A DNA stretch of 15,674 nucleotides from Lachnospiraceae bacterium. GTDB lineage: Bacteria; Bacillota; Clostridia; Lachnospirales; Lachnospiraceae. The translations under genes were made by a program, and so were the position numbers. The DNA lies in contig JAAUZN010000051.1 of NCBI GenBank assembly GCA_014804565.1, forward strand, positions 2,508 to 18,181. Direction: 5' to 3'. The notes under the pieces are model-generated. The model was not told the origin of the DNA, searched no databases, and saw nothing but the letters and a program-made list of their open reading frames with translations. Shown here in pieces: positions 1 to 6,233 of this stretch (the stretch's first letter is position 1; each line of letters begins with the position of its first letter).

Positions 1-1
1 A

Positions 2-532
2 TCCTTTTTCTTGTCTGACGAGCCGGTGTGTATTGTGGATGAGGGCGTGATGAGGAAGCACGGCTGGGAAACCGGTGATAAGATACAGTTGACCATGTAC
101 TATTACGACGCCTCCAGTGAGCTTTTTAAGATGGAACTATATCCGTTGGGATTCATTGAACTGGAGATCGTGGGCAGCATGGAAAGTCTTATGGGAGTGA
201 CAGGTGCGATCCCCCCGGATGTGATCCTGCCCTTTGAGGCTGTCCGCAGGATCTATCATCAGCAGGAGATTCCGTTCTTTGCAGATACGGTCTCGTTTTA
301 TGTGGATGACCCGATGCGGCTCAATGATTTTAAGGAAGAGATGAAGTCCATAGGGCTGATGGAAAGAGATTCGACTGCAATGGATTCCTATATCGGATAT
401 ACGCTGGCAGTCAGGGACGGCAATTTCGTCACCATGGCGACACAGTTGCGACAATCCATTGAGGTAATGCGGTCTTTCCTGCCGGTGGTATGTATCCTGA
501 CTTTTTGCTCAGATGTGATAAAGAAGCAATAG
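2..532 (+). pseudogene. FtsX-like ABC permease, 5' fragment, truncated by the inserted element
   Basis: The reading frame is open from base 2, so the gene begins outside the window. The product is the extracytoplasmic part and the start of a membrane helix of an FtsX/MacB-type ABC permease. It matches the layout of the intact permease at 12172-14034: a conserved GDKIQL/GDQIQV stretch, a VILPFEAV/LIVPMQSI stretch, and a final IEVMRSF that corresponds to IDNMKNF just before the second membrane helix. After the hydrophobic FLPVVCIL (ending at base 499) the frame enters the element and stops after ten unrelated residues (TFCSDVIKKQ). The missing 3' part lies more than 11 kb away at 11844-12149. 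The fragment lacks its remaining helices and is unlikely to work. Confidence 0.85.
496..499. other. Candidate left junction (attL core) of the integrated element
   Basis: CCTG here is repeated at 11843-11846. Joining the host gene across these copies keeps the codon phase and gives the helix FLPVVCILCIAIGYIVSYLL, a clean membrane span. The core is not unique: joining at a shared GA (499-500 and 11855-11856) or AC (500-501 and 11832-11833) is also in frame. The serine recombinase gene lies about 100 bp inside this end, as expected for such elements. Confidence 0.5.
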
Positions 533-555
533 AAGTGTAAAAAATTTTGCCATCC

Positions 556-588
556 CCTGTCCAGCACTTATTTCATGCGCCGGACAGG
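556..588 (-). terminator. Possible weak terminator after the recombinase gene
   Basis: A 7-bp inverted repeat (CCTGTCC at 556-562, GGACAGG at 582-588) lies just past the recombinase stop codon. On the minus strand it is followed, after about ten bases, by a run of six T. The loop is 19 bases and the T-run is not adjacent, so termination is uncertain. Confidence 0.35.
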
Positions 589-596
589 TCAGGCTT

Positions 597-2219
597 TCAT
601 TCAGGCAAGTCTACCTTGCCGACAAAACTGTAATAAATCTCTATTTCCTGCCGCCTTAAATTCCCATGCATCCGCCCGTCGGCGGCTGTTGCCTCATGGA
701 CAACGATTTTCTCAACAAACTCCCGCAGCAGGGTGGGAGTGAGTTCCTCAAATGCTGTATGCTTGCGGATCACGTTCATAAACTTTTCAGCGTTGGCGGT
801 TGCCTCCCTTGTCTTTGCAAGCTCTTTTTCAAGTTCTGCCGCACGTTCCTTGAGCTTTTTCTGTTCTGTTTCATAATCCGCCGACAGCTCCGTGAAACGC
901 TCATCAGAAATGCGCCCGCTCACGCTGTCCTCATACAGCCTTTTGAAGATGTTTGACAATTCCGCAATCCGCTTTTCAGCCGCATCCAGTTCTTTCCGTT
1001 TCGCCGCATCCCTGCGTTTGCCGCCGTCCTCATTCTGCTCAACCAGGAGCTTCATAAAGCGTGTTTCATGCTTTGCCGCATAGTTTGTCACCTTGCGCAG
1101 ATTTTCGGTCACTCCGGCGATTAAGAGGTCTGTGCGGATAAAATGTGCCGTACACTCCTTTGTACGCTTTTTATAACTGCCGCAGATGTAGCAGTCCTGT
1201 TTCCGTTTCTCTGTCTGATAACGCTGCTGGTACATGACGCTCCCGCAGTCGGCACAGAACAGTATGCCGGAAAACAAGCCTACCTCGTCCTGCCTGTTCG
1301 GGCGTTTGCGCTGTTTCCTAAGTTCCTGCACACGCTCCCATGTTTCGGTGTCAAGTATCGGCTCATGCGTGTTCTCAAACACCATCTGTTTTTCTTCGGG
1401 ATTGTCCACGCTGGACTTTACCTTGTAGGACACTTTTTCGGTCTTGAAGTTTACCGTATGCCCTATATATTCCTTGCGTTCCAAGATGTGGCATACCGTA
1501 TTTGTTGCCCATTTGCATGGATAATCAGGATAATAGCGGCGTGTGCTGCCCGTCCGCCGATATTCAAGCGTCCCCGGCGTTGGTATGCCCTGCTCCGTCA
1601 GCATACGGGCAATCTTAGTCGGTCCGTTCCCCGCAAGGCACAGGCTGTATATCTGCCTTACAACAGGTGCGGCTTCCTCGTCAATGATGAAATGCCCGTC
1701 CTCGCCCTTCAGATAGCCATAGACGGGCTGGCTTGTGATAGGCTTGCCGCTCATGCCCTTGCTGCGGAAAACCGCCTTAATCTTCTTGCTCGTGTCCCTC
1801 ACCATCCATTCGTTGAATATATTGCGCAAGGGTGCGAAATCATTCTCACCCTGTGCGCTGTCCACCCCGTCATTGATAGCGATGAAGCGGACACCTTTCT
1901 GTGGGAATATCATGTCCGTATACATTCCCACCTGTAAATAATTCCGCCCTAACCTTGACATATCCTTTACGATCACCGTACCGACAATGCCCGCCTCAAT
2001 GTCGGCAAGCATGGCTTGAAAGCCCGGTCTTTGGAAGTTTGCGCCGGAATACCCGTCATCCGTGTACCAGCGGATATTGGCGAAACCATTCTGCTTTGCA
2101 TAGCTTTCAAGGATACGTTTCTGATTGCTTATGGAGTTTGACTCCCCCTGCAGCTCATCTTCGTGTGACAGCCTCGGATAAAGGGCAGTGATAAGGTTCT
2201 GTGCTGTCTGTCTTGCCAT
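597..2219 (-). CDS. Large serine recombinase (transposase/integrase of the element)
   Basis: A 540-residue serine site-specific recombinase that should cut and rejoin DNA through a phosphoserine link to integrate and excise the element. An N-terminal resolvase domain (about residues 8-150) carries the nucleophile serine at residue 18 in YPRLSHEDE and the SRLGRN motif at 88-93. A recombinase DNA-binding domain follows (about 160-290). Next comes a zinc ribbon with CADC at 322-325 and further cysteines near 346 and 356, then a long coiled coil (about 405-480) and a C-terminal domain of the DUF4368 kind. The length is normal for the family, with no frameshift. I chose the second ATG (2219) because GGAGAG lies just upstream; an in-frame ATG at 2231 has a poorer site. 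The gene is transcribed toward the left end of the element. Confidence 0.93.
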   Translation of the reverse strand: MARQTAQNLITALYPRLSHEDELQGESNSISNQKRILESYAKQNGFANIRWYTDDGYSGANFQRPGFQAMLADIEAGIVGTVIVKDMSRLGRNYLQVGMYTDMIFPQKGVRFIAINDGVDSAQGENDFAPLRNIFNEWMVRDTSKKIKAVFRSKGMSGKPITSQPVYGYLKGEDGHFIIDEEAAPVVRQIYSLCLAGNGPTKIARMLTEQGIPTPGTLEYRRTGSTRRYYPDYPCKWATNTVCHILERKEYIGHTVNFKTEKVSYKVKSSVDNPEEKQMVFENTHEPILDTETWERVQELRKQRKRPNRQDEVGLFSGILFCADCGSVMYQQRYQTEKRKQDCYICGSYKKRTKECTAHFIRTDLLIAGVTENLRKVTNYAAKHETRFMKLLVEQNEDGGKRRDAAKRKELDAAEKRIAELSNIFKRLYEDSVSGRISDERFTELSADYETEQKKLKERAAELEKELAKTREATANAEKFMNVIRKHTAFEELTPTLLREFVEKIVVHEATAADGRMHGNLRRQEIEIYYSFVGKVDLPE

Positions 2220-2264
2220 AGTTCTCTCCATTTCCGACAGCCAAACCCACTATTCCGTATGGCT

Positions 2265-2295
2265 ATCATAACATATTCCAGACTGTATGTACAGT
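2265..2295 (-). promoter_or_regulatory. Recombinase promoter with overlapping palindromic operator
   Basis: On the minus strand, TGTACA (2288-2293, 4 of 6 to the -35 consensus) and TATGAT (2265-2270, 5 of 6 to the -10 consensus) are separated by 17 bp, about 45 bp ahead of the recombinase start. A perfect palindrome ACTGTA-TG-TACAGT (2282-2295) covers the -35 box, a placement typical of a repressor site. Candidate binders inside the element are the two small HTH proteins at 4354-5044 or TnpW, but nothing in the sequence shows which. Confidence 0.55.
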
Positions 2296-2353
2296 TCTTT
2301 TTGCTACTTTATGTGCATTAGATTATACAAATTTAATTGTAAGGCATATCGCA

Positions 2354-2545
2354 TCATGCAGTGTATTCCGGTCTGTTCCCTGCCATGCTTTCCGCTTCAA
2401 GCACACGCATCATCTTGTCAGCGGCAGTGGAAACGGCATCTTCCTTGAAAAAGCCGGACACGACAAGCACAGTGTTCCCCATGCGTGTTTCCGTCACACA
2501 GTCAGGACGGCGGGCGGTAGTGCGGTTATCTTTCTCTCTTTCCAT
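2354..2545 (-). CDS. tnpW: TnpW-like transposon-encoded small protein
   Basis: A 63-residue protein recognised from memory as resembling the TnpW family, small proteins carried by Tn4451-type and related serine-recombinase elements. The family's role is poorly defined; involvement in excision or its control is often supposed. It opens with a charged stretch containing KDNRTTARRPDC, followed by GNTVLVVSGFF and a helix with TAADKMMRVLEAE. I start it at 2545 because AAAGGAG stands at good distance from this ATG; an upstream GTG would place the ribosome site inside the gene. It is the last gene of the initiator/helicase-loader/tnpW row, 11 bases after the loader stop codon. Confidence 0.7.
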   Translation of the reverse strand: MEREKDNRTTARRPDCVTETRMGNTVLVVSGFFKEDAVSTAADKMMRVLEAESMAGNRPEYTA

Positions 2546-2556
2546 AGGTTCTCCTT

Positions 2557-3390
2557 TCACTCCATCAGCTTTTTAAGGCGTTCCATTTTCTGCTGTGCTG
2601 CCACTTTACGGAAATCGCCGCCCGTAAAGCGAACAGGCACACACATTTCAAGAAGCCTGCCATAAATGCGTGCGTGCGACACGTCTTCCGGATTCCTAAG
2701 CTGCTCCGGCGTGAGGTTCGTCGTTGCGATTAAAGGTTTTTTGCTGATATACCGGCTGTCTATCACGTTGTAGACCTGCTCAAGCCCGTATTCCGTCCCC
2801 CTCTCCATGCCGAAATCGTCAAGGATAAGCAGGGGATAGGAACAGAGCCTTATGATGTACTCATTCCTGTTTTCCGAACCGTAGAAAAGGTTGTTCAGTA
2901 TTGTTGCAAAGTTCGTCATGCAGACAGGTATTTCCTTCTCCATAAGGGCGTTGGCGATACAGCCTGCAAAATAGCTTTTCCCCGATCCGACATTCCCCCA
3001 CAGGACAAGCCCGTGGTTCTCCGCTTTCATCTGCTCCCACAGCTCCACATAAGAGTATGCTTTTTCCATCTGCGGACATTTCCCGTTGTCATTCTCAAAA
3101 GTCCACTGCCGCATAGCCGGATTGGAAAAGCCCTCCCGTTTCAGGCGTTCCACTTCGGCATTGTGCTTTTCGTCCGCATCCTTTTTCTCCTGCTTTTCAC
3201 GTTCTGCCCTGCGGCAGTCACACTCCGACGGGTGGCGGTCACGCCCAAATAAAGCCTTGCCTTTTGGGAAATAGGCTTCTTTCGGTTTATGGCATTTCCC
3301 ACAGTACAGCAGACCATCCTCCCCCATGTAATCCTCCGGCTCCTGCGTGGTGTCCATCATCTGTAAAATCGTGTCGGTCAAACCGTTCAT
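2557..3390 (-). CDS. DnaC/IstB-type ATPase, helicase loader
   Basis: A 277-residue AAA+ ATPase of the DnaC/IstB type, expected to load the replicative helicase at the element's origin. Walker A is GNVGSGKS (132-139), Walker B is LLILDDFG (187-194) and sensor 1 is TTN (223-225); RIYGRL near 241-246 probably holds the arginine finger. The N-terminus has a likely zinc-binding set, CGKC (30-33) and CDC (57-59), then a charged helical linker. The start ATG overlaps the stop codon of the replication initiator (ATGA) and is preceded by GAGGAGG inside that gene, so the two are translationally coupled. The pairing of a phage-type initiator with this loader suggests the element can replicate when excised. 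Confidence 0.88.
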   Translation of the reverse strand: MNGLTDTILQMMDTTQEPEDYMGEDGLLYCGKCHKPKEAYFPKGKALFGRDRHPSECDCRRAEREKQEKKDADEKHNAEVERLKREGFSNPAMRQWTFENDNGKCPQMEKAYSYVELWEQMKAENHGLVLWGNVGSGKSYFAGCIANALMEKEIPVCMTNFATILNNLFYGSENRNEYIIRLCSYPLLILDDFGMERGTEYGLEQVYNVIDSRYISKKPLIATTNLTPEQLRNPEDVSHARIYGRLLEMCVPVRFTGGDFRKVAAQQKMERLKKLME

Positions 3391-4151
3391 AAGCTGTCCT
3401 CCTCACTGTATGAATAATCAGGCATCCCTTTCTTTGGCGTTGTTTTGCCAGCGTCCTCCTGTGCCCATTTGTAAATTGTGGCGGCATGGTTACGGTACTG
3501 TTTCCCGCTTGAAGCGATATGTACGGATAAGCGGTCAATGTAATATTCCCATTTGTCGGGCAGTTCTGATTTCAGACTGTCAAGCTCTGCATCAGAGAGG
3601 AAAACATTATTAAATCTCCCATAAGCGGCGGGGGCGGGTGTTTCTTTCTCTCCCTCTCCCTCTTTCTCTATCTCTTTATCTCTCTCTATCTCTTTCTCTC
3701 TCTCTACGCGGCAAATCTGTTTCAGATTGTTGCAGCCTGTTTCATTTGTGTTGCATTGCAACGCTTTCTGTTCAAGGGCAAGTTGCTTTTTCCGTTCCCT
3801 GCACTCCCTTGACCGTATGGTTGACGCCGTTTCCGAACCAATGATTGTCGGCACTTCCGTAAGCTGGTACTCGTCATCATCGCCAATCTCTATCAGCCCA
3901 TGCCGCTGTAAAAATGCAAGTGTCAGCTTTACATTCTCTGCATCCTCGTCAAGCGCAAGTGCAATCTCCGAAGCGAAGTTGTCCTCCACGCCCTCAAAGT
4001 AAAGTTTCCCCTCGTCCTTTAGTGACAGCAGCATCATTTTCAGATAGATAATCGTATGCGTATCGCCGCCCGCTATGGAGCGTAACTTCTTGATCCGCTT
4101 GTCTGAAAACCAGTCCGCTTTCAGCTTCAGCCAGTAATACCTCTTTGCCAT
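3387..4151 (-). CDS. Phage-type replication initiator (replisome organizer, N-terminal domain)
   Basis: A 254-residue protein with an N-terminal winged-helix domain of the phage replisome-organizer kind (about 1-115, starting MAKRYYWLKLKADWF). Such proteins bind the origin and recruit the helicase loader encoded next. Residues 149-170 form a highly charged E/K/R linker encoded by a near-pure purine tract (3641-3705). The C-terminal segment (about 183-232, with NHAATIYKWAQED) resembles the tail of DnaD-like initiators. I start at 4151, where AAGGAGG precedes the ATG at proper distance; the longer frame to 4253 would translate through a terminator-like hairpin and lacks such a site. The stop overlaps the loader start. 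Confidence 0.85.
   Translation of the reverse strand: MAKRYYWLKLKADWFSDKRIKKLRSIAGGDTHTIIYLKMMLLSLKDEGKLYFEGVEDNFASEIALALDEDAENVKLTLAFLQRHGLIEIGDDDEYQLTEVPTIIGSETASTIRSRECRERKKQLALEQKALQCNTNETGCNNLKQICRVEREKEIERDKEIEKEGEGEKETPAPAAYGRFNNVFLSDAELDSLKSELPDKWEYYIDRLSVHIASSGKQYRNHAATIYKWAQEDAGKTTPKKGMPDYSYSEEDSL
3641..3705 (-). repeat. 65-nt polypurine (GA-rich) tract inside the initiator gene
   Basis: The plus strand is pyrimidine-only over 65 bases except for three A (3670, 3678, 3688), with partial repeats such as CTCTATCTCTTTATC. It encodes the charged linker of the initiator. Such tracts are prone to slippage and can form unusual DNA structures; initiator genes of phages sometimes carry their own origin. 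Confidence 0.8.
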
Positions 4152-4170
4152 AAATGCCTCCTTAAACGCA

Positions 4171-4216
4171 CAAAAAGGACAGCCCAGACTTTTCCCATAA
4201 GTCTGTGACTGCCCTT
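4171..4216 (-). terminator. Intrinsic terminator or attenuator in the initiator leader
   Basis: On the minus strand, AAGGGCAG pairs with CTGTCCTT (8 pairs, one G-U; plus positions 4209-4216 and 4175-4182). Inside this, CAGACTT pairs with AAGTCTG (4199-4205 and 4185-4191) around a 7-base loop. A run of five T follows directly (4172-4176). The T-run ends only 8 bases before the AAGGAGG of the initiator gene, so no promoter fits between; the initiator transcript must pass through this signal. Confidence 0.65.
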
Positions 4217-4236
4217 GCGCTGTGTTAGTTATTTTT

Positions 4237-4255
4237 GAGTGCAATCCATGCACTC
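4237..4255. repeat. 7-bp inverted repeat upstream of the attenuator
   Basis: GAGTGCA (4237-4243) and TGCACTC (4249-4255) are exact inverted copies separated by five bases. In the leader RNA this forms a hairpin ahead of the terminator at 4171-4216 and could be an antiterminator partner or a protein-binding site. It has no T-run of its own. Confidence 0.55.
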
Positions 4256-4282
4256 TGCTTTAACAAAAATCCCTTAAAAACT

Positions 4283-4312
4283 TTCTGCAAACAGTTGGGA
4301 AGAATTGCAGAA
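4283..4312. repeat. 8-bp inverted repeat TTCTGCAA / TTGCAGAA
   Basis: TTCTGCAA (4283-4290) and TTGCAGAA (4305-4312) flank 14 bases in the gap between the HTH gene at 4354 and the initiator leader. The same half-site words occur, in the opposite arrangement, in the 22-bp palindrome at 7498-7519. Confidence 0.5.
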
Positions 4313-4353
4313 TCATGTGTGGGATTATGTATTCAGTTTTTGATATGTCTGTC

Positions 4354-4683
4354 CTATATTTTCAGCTTGTCCGCACCATATTTGTGAATGATACGGAACA
4401 GTATTTCTTTCTCTTTTCCCTCTGATTTTCCGTACAGCCTGCAAAGTGTTTCAAGCTCCGTCTGCGTGAGGGTATTGGCATAAGGCTTGTAATTTTCCGT
4501 GATAAAAACCCCTCCGCCTTCGCCCGGCTTTGTGTAAACCGGATAATCAAAAGACAATGCGATAATGTCATTCATTATCGTGCGCCTTGAAACATCAAGT
4601 TCCCATGCAAGCTCCCTCATTGTCATATGTCCTTTGGCACATAAAATGCTTATGATTTCCATTCTCCGGTGTGCAGTGTCCAT
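4354..4683 (-). CDS. Small HTH (DeoR/HTH_11-like) regulator, copy 2
   Basis: A 109-residue protein with an N-terminal helix-turn-helix of the DeoR/HTH_11 kind (about residues 5-50, with MTMRELAWELDVSRRTIMND), a short wing with GEGGGVFI, and a C-terminal helical segment NTLTQTELETLCRLYGK ... ILFRIIHKYG. It has no effector domain, so it probably acts as a simple DNA-binding regulator of the element. The start at 4683 is chosen for its GGGAGG site; a longer frame to 4740 overlaps the preceding gene without one. It follows its paralog by 22 bases and likely shares its transcript. Confidence 0.7.
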   Translation of the reverse strand: MDTAHRRMEIISILCAKGHMTMRELAWELDVSRRTIMNDIIALSFDYPVYTKPGEGGGVFITENYKPYANTLTQTELETLCRLYGKSEGKEKEILFRIIHKYGADKLKI

Positions 4684-4705
4684 GCCACACCTCCCGTCAC
4701 TTTTT

Positions 4706-5044
4706 CTATGTAAAACTTCCACAGTACGGTCCAAATTCATGTATGATTGACAGGACTATCTTTCTGTCCTCCGAACCACAGGTCACAGCCATTTTCTCCA
4801 AGCATTCCAACTGTTCCTGCGTGAGCGTGTTCTGGTGCTGCCCCACACCGTCCGCAAGGAGATAGCCACCATCATATCCCTGTTTTGCGATAACAGGAAG
4901 TTCTTCGCCTATGATGTCAAAATCCCTGCGTATGGCTTTCCTGCCGACACCGTACATCTTCATCATTTCCGATGTGGTCAGCTTTTTCCCCGACAGCAGC
5001 ATACGCTCGATATCACGCCGCCGCTGGAATGCGTTGTCTTTCAT
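4706..5044 (-). CDS. Small HTH (DeoR/HTH_11-like) regulator, copy 1
   Basis: A 112-residue protein of the same design as the next gene: an N-terminal helix-turn-helix (about residues 8-50, with TTSEMMKMYGVGRKAIRRD), a wing with GYDGGYLL, and the C-terminal pattern NTLTQEQLECLEKM ... IVLSIIHEFG. The shared end patterns show that the two genes are diverged tandem duplicates. A strong GGAAGGAGG site precedes the ATG, and TATAAT (plus 5081-5086) lies about 40 bp upstream. It is divergent from mobC, so it may control both the mobilization and replication sides. Confidence 0.75.
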   Translation of the reverse strand: MKDNAFQRRRDIERMLLSGKKLTTSEMMKMYGVGRKAIRRDFDIIGEELPVIAKQGYDGGYLLADGVGQHQNTLTQEQLECLEKMAVTCGSEDRKIVLSIIHEFGPYCGSFT

Positions 5045-5080
5045 GTTTCACCTCCTTCCGCTGTTTGATTCCCTGTGGGT

Positions 5081-5086
5081 ATTATA
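5081..5086 (-). promoter_or_regulatory. Candidate -10 box for the HTH gene pair
   Basis: A perfect TATAAT on the minus strand stands about 40 bp before the HTH gene start at 5044. No good -35 hexamer is seen at 16-18 bp, so the promoter may be weak or need an activator. Confidence 0.4.
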
Positions 5087-5158
5087 GAAAAAGTAATGTT
5101 CCCTCTAGGGCTACCTTCCTCAAAAAAATCTGATTATTTTTTCAAAAACTGTAAAAGT

Positions 5159-5220
5159 TATACCGACTTTTTTCTGAAAGAATCCCGTATTTATCAGTGT
5201 TGCCAAAAAAAGTCGGTATA
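5159..5220. repeat. 15-bp perfect inverted repeat in the HTH/mobC divergent region
   Basis: TATACCGACTTTTTT (5159-5173) and its exact reverse complement (5206-5220) flank 32 bases. The divergent region 5045-5470 contains no gene; besides this it holds the candidate oriT at 5300-5340. The repeat could be part of oriT, a replication origin, or a regulator site. Confidence 0.75.
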
Positions 5221-5299
5221 AGGAATAGCAAGCACTGCCTGTGTTCCCTCACAGGCTGAATTTTTCCAATTTTCCAAAAGGCGGAAACTTGAAAAAATT

Positions 5300-5340
5300 G
5301 CTTGTAGGGGGAAGTTTCCCCCCTAGCCCCCTCTGCGCTC
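5300..5340. other. Candidate origin of transfer (oriT)
   Basis: A G/C-rich inverted repeat GGGGGAA-GT-TTCCCCC (5307-5322) is followed by CCTAGCCCCCTCTGCGC, about 130 bp upstream of mobC in an otherwise A/T-rich region. A G-run/C-run inverted repeat next to mobC resembles oriT regions of mobilizable Firmicute elements as I remember them. The nick site cannot be placed. Confidence 0.5.
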
Positions 5341-5470
5341 AAAAATCACAAAATACCCTGCCGGAATTTCTGATTTTTTTCACTCATTTTTTTGCACGAA
5401 TATCCCCCGTAACGGAATAGAAGATTGTGTAAAATTTGTTCAGCAATCCATTACAGAAAGGAGATTAAAA

Positions 5471-5812
5471 ATGGCAAACAGGGAACGCAAAAATGAGCTG
5501 AAAATATATCTAAGTGATGACGAGCAGTACATACTGGAGCAGAAAGTAAAAGCCTCCGGCATGAAAAGCAAATCGGCTTTCCTGCGTCAGCAGATTTTAT
5601 ACGGTTACGTCTATGACATTGACTATTCAGAGCTTCGTGAATACAACGCCGCACTCGGAAAAATCGGCAGCAATCTGAACCAGATAGCAAAGCGCATGAA
5701 TGCCACAGGAAACGTCTATGCCTCCGATGTAAAGGAAGTAAAAGGGCTGATGAAAAAAGTGTGGGATACACAAAAATCCATGCTGTCAAAACAGCCATGC
5801 AGGAAGTATTAA
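5471..5812 (+). CDS. mobC: MobC-like mobilization (relaxosome accessory) protein
   Basis: A 113-residue protein with an N-terminal ribbon-helix-helix-like segment (KNELKIYLSDDEQYILEQKV, about 7-26) and a MobC-type helical region (about 45-105) with NAALGKIGSNLNQIAKRMN. MobC proteins bind oriT and help the relaxase nick DNA. A good AAGGAG site stands 7 bases before the ATG. It is the only plus-strand gene of the element. The expected relaxase gene, normally directly downstream, is absent: after SMLSKQP the sequence turns into non-coding DNA. The last four residues (CRKY) may therefore lie beyond a deletion junction. Confidence 0.82.
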   Translation: MANRERKNELKIYLSDDEQYILEQKVKASGMKSKSAFLRQQILYGYVYDIDYSELREYNAALGKIGSNLNQIAKRMNATGNVYASDVKEVKGLMKKVWDTQKSMLSKQPCRKY

Positions 5813-5919
5813 ACCGAACCTGAAACCATGCCGGGCAGCATAGCAGCAGCCAGTTATTTCTTCCCGAATCCGAAAATCAGGAACCGCAATAAAATCTGTA
5901 AATATCCAAAATTCGACAT

Positions 5920-5965
5920 AAAAAAAAGTGCATCGCTTAGAAGTTCTCACTCCATTACGATGCAC
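5920..5965 (-). terminator. Intrinsic terminator
   Basis: On the minus strand GTGCATCG (RC of 5958-5965) pairs with CGATGCAC (RC of 5928-5935) over a 22-base loop, followed at once by eight T (5920-5927). It ends the candidate RNA and probably the whole 10823-6234 operon, and shields mobC from read-through. Confidence 0.75.
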
Positions 5966-6165
5966 CTTTATGTGCGTAAATCTGCCGATACTTTTCTTTG
6001 TACGCTTTCGTACATTCCCCTGTCTTTTTAGCATAATATTCCCCATTTGCATATCAAAGCTGTTGACGGATTCCCCTGCTGGTCAGCAGCTTTTACACTC
6101 CTGTTTCTCACATATATTGAAAGGCATACTGCAATCACAGATTTATGATGAAACACAGTATGCCT
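5920..6165 (-). ncRNA. Candidate structured non-coding RNA with three GGGGAAU motifs
   Basis: Region 5813-6233 has no convincing gene, but the minus strand folds into a chain of helices. P1 pairs AGGCATACTG with CAGTATGCCT (6122-6131/6156-6165). P2 has 12 pairs with one G-T (6056-6067/6082-6093). P3 (6031-6037/6045-6050, one bulge) has the loop GGGGAAU. P4 is GTACG-AAAG-CGTAC (6000-6013). A terminator closes the chain. GGGGAAU occurs in the P2 loop, as the whole P3 loop, and directly 5' of P4. It may be an independent RNA or the processed tail of the operon ending at 6234. A TATATT near 6170 could be a -10 box. I do not recognise the class. Confidence 0.55.
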
Positions 6166-6233
6166 CTAAAATATAAACTTTACCTTTACTGTCTTTAAAC
6201 GCATCCAGTCATCATGGAAGATTCTTAGATGCC

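Noticed and set aside
137..454. 105-codon minus-strand frame in the left permease fragment
   Set aside because: Antisense to the permease coding frame, no ribosome site, no recognisable domain.
499..500. GA dinucleotide core as used by TnpX-type recombinases, shared with 11855-11856
   Set aside because: It also rejoins in frame but gives a helix three residues shorter than the CCTG join and further from the paralog's length; kept only as an alternative.
1143..1937. 264-codon plus-strand frame antisense to the recombinase
   Set aside because: It lies wholly within the well-supported recombinase gene and has no family resemblance; it is a shadow of codon bias.
3638..3844. Plus-strand frame made of Leu/Ser repeats
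   Set aside because: It is only the translation of the pyrimidine strand of the purine tract in the initiator gene.
4185..4253. Upstream extension of the initiator to an ATG at 4253
   Set aside because: The extension would be translated through the terminator hairpin and lacks a ribosome site, while 4151 has AAGGAGG.
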